Shown here piece by piece: positions 1 to 8,209 of a DNA stretch of 64,000 bases. How positions within the stretch are numbered: position 1 is the stretch's first letter; each line of letters starts with the position of its first letter. The notes beneath the pieces were generated by a model that made no database searches, had not been told where the DNA came from, and saw only the letters and a list, made by a program, of their open reading frames with translations. This stretch comes from Izemoplasma sp964435595 (GTDB lineage Bacteria; Bacillota_I; Bacilli_A; Izemoplasmatales; Izemoplasmataceae), in contig CAYSZV010000001.1 of assembly GCA_964435595.1 (NCBI GenBank), positions 1-64,000 on the forward strand, written 5' to 3'. A program made the position numbers and the translations under genes.

Positions 1-2
1 CT

Positions 3-728
3 GTATTAGCTGATACTGCAATAACTGCAGAATACAGCGATGCAAAAGATTCACCTAACAATGATGAGTTGTTTATAAACCTGATTGAATATTCTGATAT
101 AATACCTGATAGTTCAACTTGGGTTGGTCAAATGAACATACCTGATAATGAATCTTTGATAGAATATGGTTTAATATATTCTCCACTTACTGGAGGTATC
201 ACTTTGGATACTCCAAATATCATCAAAATTACAAGCAATAAGTATAATCCTAATACCTACGAGTTCGTAAAACACTTAGATCAATTCGCTCCAGGTTCTA
301 GAAATACTCGAAGTTATATGATAACAACCGATGGAGAACAAATGACTATTACTTATAGTCCGATCAAAATAGAAGAATATGCAACAGATCTATATTTTTC
401 AGAATATATTGAGGGTTCATCTAATAATAAAGCAATAGAAATTTATAACGGAACAAGTGGCGATATAGATTTATCTGGTTACTCAATAGAGTTATATTCA
501 AATGATAATGCTGGACCAACACCAACCGATTCATTAACATTATCTGGAACTTTAGCACAAGGTGACGTTTACGTTATAAGTGATTCGAGTGCAAATGCTG
601 AGATTTCTGCTGTTTCTGATACTACAAGTGCAGTATGCAGTTTTAATGGTAATGATGCAATTGTTCTCAAAAAAGGCACTGTGAAAATAGATATTATTGG
701 TATGATTTCTGACTGGTTGCGATTTTAA
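3..728 (+). CDS. Secreted multidomain DNase, N-terminal part (segment 1 of 3)
   Basis: This frame is open from the first full codon of the window, so the gene starts upstream. From about 388 it shows a lamin-tail-type domain (FSEYIEGSSNNKAIEIYN, then LSGYSIELYSN), a beta-sandwich often found in secreted nucleases and adhesins. The true reading ends near 703. The sequence 689-703 is repeated exactly at 976-990, and deleting the 287 bases between the copies restores one frame in which VKIDIIG runs straight into EGGNVVWNAG. The stop at 726-728 therefore belongs to an artefact insert. The real product is one extracellular protein running to 3342. The part before 388 matches no family I recognise. 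Confidence 0.7.
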   Translation, partial: VLADTAITAEYSDAKDSPNNDELFINLIEYSDIIPDSSTWVGQMNIPDNESLIEYGLIYSPLTGGITLDTPNIIKITSNKYNPNTYEFVKHLDQFAPGSRNTRSYMITTDGEQMTITYSPIKIEEYATDLYFSEYIEGSSNNKAIEIYNGTSGDIDLSGYSIELYSNDNAGPTPTDSLTLSGTLAQGDVYVISDSSANAEISAVSDTTSAVCSFNGNDAIVLKKGTVKIDIIGMISDWLRF

Positions 729-975
729 AACAGGCAGAGCTGGAAGATGAACTGCTGGAAGAACTGAAAATTGCTGTTTTTGACAAAAAATTCAATGAAA
801 TGTATCCGGAACATCCCAGATACAGCCAGATTCTGACTTCAAAAAATATTGTGAAAAAAATTCGATACATATCGATATGCCTATTATGATTTTTTCGACT
901 GAATATGATCAATCGTCTCCTTTGGATGATGATTCTCCTTATGGAAATAAGTTTTTTGAAACTACNNNNNNNNNN
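704..975. other. Chimeric assembly insert plus 10-N gap inside the DNase gene
   Basis: The stretch 704-965 followed by Ns (966-975) sits between two copies of a 15-base overlap (689-703 and 976-990). It carries fragments of other coding sequence: one frame reads QAELEDELLEELKIAVFDKK, another DMPIMIFSTEYDQ. It uses CTG leucine codons repeatedly, unlike the TTA-rich neighbourhood. This looks like a chimeric contig end that was scaffolded without merging the overlap, not a biological insertion. Confidence 0.75.
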
Positions 976-1617
976 AGATATTATTGGTATAGAAGGTGGC
1001 AATGTAGTTTGGAATGCTGGTGATGGAACAACAGAAGATCATACCTTAGTTAGATCATCTAATATAAGCGGGCCAAACACCACATTCTCATCAAGTGAAT
1101 GGATTGCGTATGATATAGATACATTTAACTATCTAGGCTATCATGATTATGAAACACCAACTTCTGTATCGATAAGTGAAACAAATCCAATACAGATAGC
1201 TGATACTGGAACTGTAAATTTAAGTGCTAGTTACACTCTAGAGAATGCGGATCCTAAAATAATATGGGCTAGTTCTAATGAATCAATTGCGTCAATTGAT
1301 GAAAACGGTCTTGTTACTGGTTTGTATGCTGGATTTGTTACTATCACATTATATTCCTATTATGATCATAGTGTAAATGACTCTATAACAATCATTGTTG
1401 GAAATTATGATACCTATTCAGTGACTTATGAGGAAAATGGCGGAAGCGCTGTATTGGATGAACTCGTTGTTCCTAGTGGTGGATATGCTACGGAACCTGA
1501 CCCTACTCCAACTTTGGATGGATATGCTTTTGCAGGATGGTTCACTGATGATGGAACATTCCTAAATCAATTCGATTTTAGATATGATACAATTATTGAA
1601 AATACTACTTTATATGC
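976..1617 (+). CDS. Secreted multidomain DNase, middle part (segment 2 of 3)
   Basis: This segment finishes the first lamin-tail domain (ending near FNYLGYHDYE). It continues with a bacterial Ig-like BIG2 domain at about 1160-1405 (SISETNPIQIADTGTVNLSA ... ASIDENGLVTG) and an InlB B-repeat/Flg_new module from about 1408 (VTYEENGGSAVLDELVVPSG, GYAFAGWFTDDG). The module is cut at the N-run 1618-1627 in the middle of its last strand, ENTTLYA. The same 28 bases (1590-1617) recur at 1805-1832, where the module finishes with KW. The segment has no start or stop of its own; it is the centre of the 3-3342 gene. These domains are spacers or surface-binding units in secreted proteins. Confidence 0.7.
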
Positions 1618-1804
1618 NNNNNNNNNNTTTTAAAATAAGTCAGTTTTACATTCCTTAAATCTTCGCTTATTGTTTCTCGGCAGGTCTTGCTGAATTTAGT
1701 AAGTGGTTTTGATTTCCCATTTATACAATTTCGATAAGAGCAAACTTCTTTCGAACCAAAAAAGTAGGATAAAACCACCATGTACTTTCTTGATGACAAA
1801 AGGG
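1618..1804. other. Second chimeric insert and 10-N gap inside the DNase gene
   Basis: Ns at 1618-1627 are followed by foreign-looking sequence 1628-1804, then an exact 28-base repeat of the sequence just before the gap (1590-1617 = 1805-1832). Removing 215 bases restores a single frame and completes an InlB repeat. Apparent genes on either strand here, such as a minus-strand frame around 1605-1904, are artefacts. Confidence 0.78.
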
Positions 1805-3342
1805 CAATTATTGAAAATACTACTTTATATGCGAAATGGACAAAACTACCGGACTTATTTATATCAGAATATGGGGAGCCTAATGGTGGAGTTTGTAAAT
1901 ACATCGAAATTTATAATCCTACTAACTCTATTATTGATTTAACTCAGTATTCAGTTGCAAAATCTACAGATGGAGCTGTTTTACCAAGCACTGGTGACTT
2001 TGATTTAAGTTCAACTATCGTTCCTGGACAAGCTATTGTTCTTGGCGCAAGTGCTTGTATAGATACTGGTGACGAGGCACAAACTGAAGGAAATCCTCCT
2101 TTCCCAACTTCTGGTATAACATTTGTTATTTGGACGAGTGCAACATGGAATGGTAATGATCCAATTGGTCTATATAAAAATGATGTATTAATTGATAAAA
2201 TCGGTGCAGCTGATGGTACTGATCCAGGAACAAACTGGGCAGTTGGGGATGGAAACATTACTGATGGTAATACTTTAAATACAATTTTAATTAGAATTCC
2301 TTCAGTCATATACGGGGAAACTGATTGGGCAATTGGTGCACAACAATGGTTGGTTTCACCTGATAATAAAGACTATTCTAATGTTGGTATTCATACCACT
2401 TCATTTTCCGGTCCTGATATGACCGCTCCTATTATAACTATAACTGATGTCCAAAGATACTTTAGTATAGGGGATCCAATCACTTATGAGTGTACCGCTA
2501 TTGACTATCGTGATCCGTCTGTTACATGTTATACAACAGACTCAGTAGATACTCAAACTTTAGGAACATATACTGTAGATTATATAGCTACTGACGAATC
2601 TGGAAACACAGCAATAAAAACTGCTACATATATTGTTTATCCTGCTGGAGATCCATTAACTTGGAACTTAGAAACATATTATGATGATGCTGAGGGATTA
2701 TCAGGTAGCGCATTAGAAGCTGCTTTAACTATTATTGTAAACAACGGATTTACTGGTGTTAATTACGATGCAGCTAGAATTACTTTAGATGATACAGATG
2801 CAGATCCTGATATTCCTGGCAACTTAATCTTAGTTTACTTACAGATTTCAAGAGATGGTACATGGGATGCTGGTGCGCTTGGTACGTGGAATAGAGAACA
2901 TGTATTCCCACAATCACTACTTGGTGTAAGTGCGAATGGTAGTACTGTAAATGCTGCTTCTGATTTACATAACTTGAAGCCTTCAGATCCTCAAGAGAAT
3001 TCTTCAAGAGGAAACAGTTACTTCACATATGATTCTTTAGGCCTTACAGATACATACGAACCACCAGATGAAGTAAAAGGTGATATCGCTCGTATCTTAT
3101 TCTATATGACTGTTATGTATAACAATGGATCATATGATTTAGAATTAGTCGATGGAATTCCTGGACTCTATGAAATGGGAGACCTAGCTACTTTATTAGA
3201 ATGGAATGATTTAGATCCTGTGGATGCATTTGAACAAGCAAGAAACGATGCAATATTTGGCATTCAAGGAAACTACAATCCATTTATTGATTACCCTCAC
3301 TTTGCCGAGTTAATATGGGGAGATCATCCTTATTACAATTAA
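1805..3342 (+). CDS. Secreted endonuclease I (C-terminal part of multidomain DNase, segment 3 of 3)
   Basis: This segment carries the end of the InlB repeat, a second lamin-tail domain (about 1850-2400; LFISEYGEPNGGVCKYIEIYN), an Ig-like cadherin/DUF5011-type domain (2418-2643; ESGNTAIKTATYIVYP) and a C-terminal endonuclease I domain (about 2650-3342). The nuclease motifs are NREHVFPQSLLG with the catalytic histidine (about 2887) and DLHNLKPSDPQENSSRGN (about 2962). Enzymes of this family are extracellular, metal-dependent, non-specific DNases. The gene probably serves breakdown of environmental DNA for nucleotides. It ends in a strong terminator at 3354-3384. The function of the nuclease domain is well supported; the substrate role is inference. 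Confidence 0.88.
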
Positions 3343-3353
3343 TGAAACGAAAT

Positions 3354-3384
3354 AAAGACAGCATTCTTTATGGATGCTGTCTTT
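3354..3384 (+). terminator. Terminator after the DNase gene
   Basis: An 11-bp perfect stem, AAAGACAGCAT / ATGCTGTCTTT, with a 9-base loop lies 12 bases after the stop. The run of T is short, so some read-through into the lipoprotein gene at 3416 is possible. Confidence 0.7.
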
Positions 3385-3415
3385 GAATATATGATTTACG
3401 AAAGAAGGAAATATT

Positions 3416-4480
3416 ATGAACTATATAAAACACCTTCTACTTCTGTTATTTGTTGTAACACTTAGTAGTTGTAGCAAGCCAACTTTGGACCAATTAGATA
3501 CACCTGAAAACTTACGTTTTGAGGACTTATTACGTTGGGATGAAGTGGAACATGCAACTAATTATATTGTTTACATTAATGATGTAGGATATCCAGTTAG
3601 TGATACGTATTATGTGATTGCTGAACAGGGTGACTATAGTATTTATGTGGTCGCTCTTGCTGGTAACTATGAGGATAGTGAACATAGTGATATATTTGAA
3701 TTAACATTATTTTATGAAAACATCATTGCTCCAGATATTAGTATATCGGGAAATACAATTGAATGGGATGTCGTAGATGATGCGGTATCATATAATGTAT
3801 TTCTTAATGGGGTAAAAAACGAAGTCACAGGGACAGAGTTCTTATTAGATACTTCTGGTGTTTACGAAGTTAGTGTACAAGCAGTATACCCTGTTGGTAA
3901 ATCCAATGTAAGCGAATCAGTTATAATTGATTACGACTTATCAACTGAGCCAATACAAAGATATCAATACAGCTTACAATCAACTGGACCACTCAATTTA
4001 TTAAATGGTGATTTATACAACACATTATACGTAAAAGATGCTGATGGAAATTTCTTAGATAGTAATGATGTGTTAATTAAAATGGGCGATGCATACTCAA
4101 TTAAATCTTCATTTATTACCGGTAACCCAGTTGGAGTATTTGAATGTTATGTTCTCAATAATGATTCTATCATCCCAATTGAAATAACAATCTATGACAA
4201 AGATACTCCATATATTATGAGCTCATCTATCATATGGACAGATGGTAGCGAGGATATTGTATTACAGTTTGAACTATTCACAGGGGAAGTATATTCCATT
4301 AACGGTACAGTAGATGACACAGTGTTATGGTCGGCAATAGATGATACGATAATTATTGATAAAGACTTTATTAATGGAAAATTCCAAGCAAATTCAAACG
4401 AAGAATTTTCACTTAGTTATGTGATCAATATTGGCAATGATTCGGTGATCGGATATTTACACTTCCGTTATGAAGGATAG
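3416..4480 (+). CDS. Lipoprotein with fibronectin-III-like domains
   Basis: A 354-residue exported lipoprotein. It has a hydrophobic signal (HLLLLLFVVTL) and lipobox LSSC, with the acylated Cys at about residue 19. After it come two fibronectin-type-III-like units (LRFEDLLRWDEVEHATNYIVY and ISGNTIEWDVVDDAVSYNVF), then a beta-rich region of unknown type. It starts 73 bases after the nuclease gene, with AGAAGGA as ribosome site. Its position suggests a surface-anchored partner in DNA or polymer binding, which is inference from neighbourhood only. No catalytic motif is visible. Confidence 0.75.
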   Translation: MNYIKHLLLLLFVVTLSSCSKPTLDQLDTPENLRFEDLLRWDEVEHATNYIVYINDVGYPVSDTYYVIAEQGDYSIYVVALAGNYEDSEHSDIFELTLFYENIIAPDISISGNTIEWDVVDDAVSYNVFLNGVKNEVTGTEFLLDTSGVYEVSVQAVYPVGKSNVSESVIIDYDLSTEPIQRYQYSLQSTGPLNLLNGDLYNTLYVKDADGNFLDSNDVLIKMGDAYSIKSSFITGNPVGVFECYVLNNDSIIPIEITIYDKDTPYIMSSSIIWTDGSEDIVLQFELFTGEVYSINGTVDDTVLWSAIDDTIIIDKDFINGKFQANSNEEFSLSYVINIGNDSVIGYLHFRYEG

Positions 4481-4500
4481 TAAATAATTTCCAAGCAAAC

Positions 4501-4529
4501 AAAAAAGGAGACTCTGTCTCCTTTTTTTT
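4501..4529. terminator. Bidirectional terminator between convergent genes
   Basis: AAAAAGGAGA / TCTCCTTTTT stem with flanking A and T runs. It serves the plus-strand lipoprotein gene and the minus-strand gene that ends at 4528. Confidence 0.85.
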
Positions 4530-4860
4530 ATAGAAATACTTGAATTAGCGCTCCACCGATTAATTGAAAATAGAATATCATATAGACAATTGTAACGACT
4601 GTGATAAGTAAGAAGTTGATTAAATAGTAATAATCAAAGGCCTCTTTGTTCTTATCAAATACATGTCTCAACAGTTCTTGAAACATAATTACCCAATAGA
4701 AGAGTAATATAAATACCATTGCAAACAACAATAAGGTGGACAATATTGCTGTAAGTCCTGTTTCAGCACCCAATAAAAAACATACTGAAATGACTACTAC
4801 GCTTGCAAGAGCAAGTACTACCATTCTTATAAATGCTTGTTTGGCTTGTGATTTTTCCAT
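4528..4860 (-). CDS. Small membrane protein, unknown function
   Basis: About 110 residues with three or four hydrophobic segments (AFIRMVVLALASVVVISVC, GLTAILSTLLLFAMVFILLF, YLINFLLITVVTIVYMIFYF). I choose the start at 4860 (MEKSQAK) because AAGGAG lies just upstream of it; an in-frame ATG at 4890 precedes that site and lacks a good one. No family is recognised. It stands alone between the lipoprotein gene and the terminator at 4908-4931. Confidence 0.65.
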   Translation of the reverse strand: MEKSQAKQAFIRMVVLALASVVVISVCFLLGAETGLTAILSTLLLFAMVFILLFYWVIMFQELLRHVFDKNKEAFDYYYLINFLLITVVTIVYMIFYFQLIGGALIQVFL

Positions 4861-4907
4861 ATATTCCACTCCTTCTCTTTTATTATACATTCTTTATGTA
4901 TAAAAGT

Positions 4908-4931
4908 AAAAAGGCACTTTCGTGCCTTTTT
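4908..4931 (-). terminator. Terminator after the first PadR/HAAS operon
   Basis: AAAAAGGCAC / GTGCCTTTTT, a 10-bp perfect stem with a 4-base loop. It lies about 100 bases downstream of the minus-strand gene ending at 5033. Confidence 0.8.
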
Positions 4932-5032
4932 ATTCCCTCTATCCTAAATCTTTCTTCTTCCCTATCAAAGAGTTAGAACGTACACCCATTATATATGAAT
5001 GTACGCTCATATTTGTGAAGATTTTATGAATA

Positions 5033-6133
5033 TTAGTCAGACTTTATGATTGCGCTCATAGGGATAATGAGAAATGCGATCCACGCCCATGCCCACGCAG
5101 AGAAGATAAATCCAAGTAGCATAAAGATTGTTACTGCGACGAAAGGAGTAAGCGCAATAATTTTCTCGTTGCCTTTTGCTTCTCTTGAAATAGCATATAC
5201 AGGAATAGCGAAGAAGATAAGCCAAGTGATTGCCCACCATCCACTAATAAACGATACAATGAAATATGTAGCTAATGTTGCGATAATTGTGATTTTATAT
5301 CCATTTGGTATGTCTTTATCCCAAATAGTAATATTACCAATATAAATCATATAAAGTATGAATGGTACAAATACGAAAGCTGCATATCCCCATTCTTCAA
5401 ATGTGTATCCTATATATAAGTATCCCGCAACTCCACCAAGAAGTAGTAATTCACTTAAGAATAATTTACCTAACCTTTTTTCATTTAGAAGTCCAATCGC
5501 AGGAATAATCATAAACACTAGCCATCCTGGATGCCATCCTTCGTATTCTACAACTAAGAATACATATATGACTAAAGCAATAAATGGACTCAATGCTGTA
5601 AGAAGTTCTAAGGATTTCATCCCTTTACGACTATTGAATATTCCTAATACTGGAATAATCAAGAATACAAGCCATCCTGGATGCCACAAATCAAATCCGA
5701 ATCCTAAGATAAAGAATGCAATCACTGCTGCAAACGGACTCAACGCTGTTGTCATATGCTCATCTTTGTCTTGTGACATATTGATAATGATTGCTGTAAT
5801 TGGAATCAACAAAAATGCCATCCAACTGTATGCCCATAAATCAAAGACAAATCCACTAACAAAGAATATAATTAACGAAATAAACGGCATCAATGCAATC
5901 ACTTTATTTCCTTTAGGTTGTTTTTTAGGAACTCTTTTGTATCCTTCAACCAAACTACCAATGATTGATTTAGGTTTTCCTAGTTTTCCTTCTACTTCAT
6001 CATCTGTCATGCCATAATCCAAATAATTTTCATACATATCATTGTAGTCGTTGATGATATCATCTTTTTCTGCTTCTTCCATTTGATATCCATCTAATAA
6101 CTTTCTTAATGATATTAAATATTCAGTTTTCAT
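5033..6133 (-). CDS. HAAS-domain membrane protein with six internal hydrophobic repeats
   Basis: A 366-residue protein. The N-terminal 70 residues are a HAAS/DUF1700-type helical domain (LRKLLDGYQMEEAEKDDIIN, then DDEVEGKLGKPKSIIGSLVE). The rest is membrane-embedded and built from about six copies of a 37-50-residue hairpin: ALxPFxxxxxFxxxGFxFDxW followed by GWLVFxIIPxxxI. HAAS proteins are typically encoded directly after PadR regulators and are thought to act with them in envelope-stress sensing. Here the start overlaps the padR stop by 4 bases. The repeated architecture is evident by eye; a specific function cannot be assigned. Confidence 0.8.
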   Translation of the reverse strand: MKTEYLISLRKLLDGYQMEEAEKDDIINDYNDMYENYLDYGMTDDEVEGKLGKPKSIIGSLVEGYKRVPKKQPKGNKVIALMPFISLIIFFVSGFVFDLWAYSWMAFLLIPITAIIINMSQDKDEHMTTALSPFAAVIAFFILGFGFDLWHPGWLVFLIIPVLGIFNSRKGMKSLELLTALSPFIALVIYVFLVVEYEGWHPGWLVFMIIPAIGLLNEKRLGKLFLSELLLLGGVAGYLYIGYTFEEWGYAAFVFVPFILYMIYIGNITIWDKDIPNGYKITIIATLATYFIVSFISGWWAITWLIFFAIPVYAISREAKGNEKIIALTPFVAVTIFMLLGFIFSAWAWAWIAFLIIPMSAIIKSD

Positions 6134-6444
6134 ACTGTACCTCCTAATATTCTTGAAACACTTCTAATAAAGTTACCCCATTCTGTTTCGTATATCATTA
6201 GTTGATCTTTCCCAGAATTTGTGATTGTATAATATTTTCGTGGTGCTCCAACATTCATTTGTTCTTTATAAGTATCAAAGAACTCTTGTTTTGTTAATCT
6301 TCTAAGTATTGGATAGATTGTATTTTCACTAACTTCAATTTCTTTTGAAATGGTTTCAACAACTTCAAAACTAGACATATCTTTGTCTTCTATCAGTTTC
6401 AATACGCACATCTCAATGACTCCCTTTTTAAATTGAGAATTCAT
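6130..6444 (-). CDS. PadR-family transcriptional regulator
   Basis: A 104-residue winged-helix protein: FEVVETISKEIEVSENTIYP is followed by ILRRLTKQEFF and APRKYYTITNSGKDQL, the diagnostic PadR N-terminal domain. The short C-terminal helix is for dimerisation. It is the first gene of a two-gene operon with the HAAS membrane protein (4-base overlap). Three inverted repeats just upstream (6459-6541) are likely its own operators, giving autorepression. The effector is unknown. Confidence 0.9.
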   Translation of the reverse strand: MNSQFKKGVIEMCVLKLIEDKDMSSFEVVETISKEIEVSENTIYPILRRLTKQEFFDTYKEQMNVGAPRKYYTITNSGKDQLMIYETEWGNFIRSVSRILGGTV

Positions 6445-6458
6445 TATTATACCTCCTT

Positions 6459-6541
6459 ATTGTGTATTGCACAATTACATAATATCACCTTTTTGTGCAT
6501 TACGCAATAAATATATTAAACTTTTTTGTGTTTAACACAAT
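6459..6541 (-). promoter_or_regulatory. Three evenly spaced inverted repeats, probable PadR operators
   Basis: TTGTGTATTGCACAA (6460-6474), TTGTGCATTACGCAAT (6493-6508) and TTGTGTTTAACACAA (6526-6540). The consensus is TTGTG-N5/6-C(A/G)CAA. Centres are about 33 bp apart, close to three helical turns, so dimers would line up on one face of the DNA. They begin 15 bases upstream of the padR start codon. Confidence 0.7.
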
Positions 6542-6558
6542 AAAGAATACGTAAATGC

Positions 6559-6588
6559 AAATAAAGGTCTTCATAAAGACGTTTATTC
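6559..6588. other. Hairpin in the divergent intergenic region
   Basis: AATAAA-G-GTCTT / AAGAC-G-TTTATT with a 4-base loop: an 11-bp stem with one G-G mismatch. No gene ends here, so it is not an obvious terminator. Its role is unknown. Confidence 0.3.
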
Positions 6589-6650
6589 TGATAAAAAAAA
6601 TTCAAAAAAGTTATGTGTTGTCCATTTATATATGTTTGGTCAATAATTTC

Positions 6651-6679
6651 ATAACAAATACACAATTGAATGGTATAAT
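6651..6679 (+). promoter_or_regulatory. Promoter for the lipoprotein gene at 6712
   Basis: TATAAT at 6674-6679 lies 32 bases upstream of the start codon. The -35 candidate ATAACA (6651-6656, 17-bp spacer) is weak. Confidence 0.5.
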
Positions 6680-6711
6680 AGAATCATAAAACAAGGAAAA
6701 GAGGAGACTGA

Positions 6712-7323
6712 ATGAAAAAATTATTTGTAGCAGTTTTAGCAATTATGTTTACAGTAGGACTTTCAGCTTGTGGGGAAGAAATGTGTGAGGGCAAAGGTGG
6801 CATAGAAGTACCTTGTTCAGAATTGAATGCCGAGCCTAACTTGCTTTATTTAGAAGCGGGTACTCATGTTGTTGGTACTGATATTGAAGCTGGAATTTAT
6901 TTATTCCAAGTAAATGCAGCACCTGGAACAATCGCTAGAAAAGATAGTTCAGATCAAGACATTGCTTCTGCTAGTGTCAATCTACGAACTTATATTGAAG
7001 TAAAAGCAAGCGATGCAAAAGTAGAATTTAATGGTGGAATCTTATGGCCTATCGCTGATGCACCGGTCTTAACTGGTCTAACAGTTTGGAATGAAGCAGG
7101 ATATTTAGTGGGTAGTGAAATTGAAGCCGGAGACTATTTATTCAAAATGGAACCAGGAGAAACAACTGCAACCTTACAAATTTTATCTGCGGTAGATTTT
7201 GAAACAGGAAGTATTATTCAAACGTATACTACAACTGACGTTACAACTGGTGATTCCATTACAATCCCAGCAAGTGCATATGCCATTTACATCGAAAACG
7301 GACATTTAGTAGCACCTGAATAA
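6712..7323 (+). CDS. Lipoprotein with two related beta-rich modules
   Basis: 203 residues with an export signal and lipobox LSAC (Cys at about residue 20). The mature part has two copies of a module with the pattern GTxVVGTDIEAGIYLFQV / GYLVGSEIEAGDYLFKME, about 80 residues apart. Cysteines CGEEMCEGKGGIEVPC sit near the N-terminus. Ribosome site GAGGAG. It is monocistronic: the promoter TATAAT is at 6674 and a perfect terminator follows the stop. The family is unknown to me, and a surface sensor or binding role would be a guess. Confidence 0.75.
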   Translation: MKKLFVAVLAIMFTVGLSACGEEMCEGKGGIEVPCSELNAEPNLLYLEAGTHVVGTDIEAGIYLFQVNAAPGTIARKDSSDQDIASASVNLRTYIEVKASDAKVEFNGGILWPIADAPVLTGLTVWNEAGYLVGSEIEAGDYLFKMEPGETTATLQILSAVDFETGSIIQTYTTTDVTTGDSITIPASAYAIYIENGHLVAPE

Positions 7324-7328
7324 CACAA

Positions 7329-7360
7329 AAAAAATGATTCGAAATTTCGAATCATTTTTT
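7329..7360. terminator. Perfect bidirectional terminator
   Basis: A near-perfect palindrome (AAAAATGATTCGAAA / TTTCGAATCATTTTT). It serves both the plus-strand lipoprotein gene and the minus-strand degV-like gene, whose stop codon lies inside it. Confidence 0.88.
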
Positions 7361-8209
7361 AATGTAATATCCAAGTCCGATTGTCTTAGGACCAGCGTGT
7401 GCTCCAACAACTGCAGTTAGAGGCATATCAATTATTTCTTTGAGGGAAGGATCGTTTTCTTTTAATACACTTATTATGTAATCTCTTGTTTCATGATTAT
7501 TCGCATGAATAATAAATGGGATAACATCCAATCCTTTTGTTTCTTCAAAATATAAATCTAATATACCTTGAATTGCTTTCTTAAAGGTTCTTATTTTATC
7601 TTTTGTAACAACTTTACCTTCTTTATCTATCGTTAAGATTGGCTTTAATTTTAATGCTCCACCAATTAATCCAGCTGCGTTCGATAATCGTCCATTTTTT
7701 ACCAAATAAGTTAATGTATTGACTGCGAAATAAATATTATGATTGTCTCTGATATATTCCAATTCTTTGATGATATCAGGTACATCTTGTCCTTCTTTCA
7801 CCATTTCACAAGCTTTTAATGCCATCATTGCTTCAGGATAAGCTACAGTCTTACTATCAAATACCGTTACTTCCAACTCTTCTACTTGTTTCGAAGCCAT
7901 GATACTTGCATTATAGATTCCGCTCATCTCTTTAGAGATTGATACAACAATTGCTTTGTTGTATCCTTCTTTTACTAGGTTTTCATAGATTTCGATCATT
8001 TGACCTAGAGGCATATAGCTAGAACTTGGAAAAACAGATTTATCTTCTTCTAATCGTTGATAGAAATCATCTGCTTTGATATCAATAAAATCTAAATAAT
8101 CTTCATCACCTAGATGTAATGTGCTTCTAAAAATCTTAATATCATAGTCATGATCAATATAATCAAGACAGGCATTACTACAAGCTATTACTGCAATTTT
8201 ATTCTTCAT
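7352..8209 (-). CDS. DegV family fatty-acid-binding protein
   Basis: 285 residues with the DegV/FakB fold. The N-terminus has IAVIACSNACLDYIDHDYDI, followed by SSYMPLGQMIEIYE, the fatty-acid-contacting S-S loop. Later come VVSISKEMSGIYNAS and the C-terminal VVGAHAGPKTIGLGYY. Family members bind single fatty acids and hand them to FakA kinase for phospholipid synthesis. The gene overlaps the upstream GGDEF/EAL gene by 11 bases, and its ribosome site AAAAGGAG lies inside that gene's last codons, so translation is coupled. No fakA is in view. Confidence 0.9.
   Translation of the reverse strand: MKNKIAVIACSNACLDYIDHDYDIKIFRSTLHLGDEDYLDFIDIKADDFYQRLEEDKSVFPSSSYMPLGQMIEIYENLVKEGYNKAIVVSISKEMSGIYNASIMASKQVEELEVTVFDSKTVAYPEAMMALKACEMVKEGQDVPDIIKELEYIRDNHNIYFAVNTLTYLVKNGRLSNAAGLIGGALKLKPILTIDKEGKVVTKDKIRTFKKAIQGILDLYFEETKGLDVIPFIIHANNHETRDYIISVLKENDPSLKEIIDMPLTAVVGAHAGPKTIGLGYYIKK

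Noticed and set aside
694..1942. Apparent minus- and plus-strand genes around the first two N-runs (for example 694-1002 minus, 1605-1904 minus, 1703-1942 plus)
   Set aside because: They cross N-gaps or the chimeric inserts, lack ribosome sites, and disappear when the overlaps are merged.
4976..5010. Inverted repeat CGTACA / TGTACG downstream of the first HAAS gene
   Set aside because: The stem is only 6 bp with a long loop and no T-run; likely chance next to a stronger terminator at 4908.
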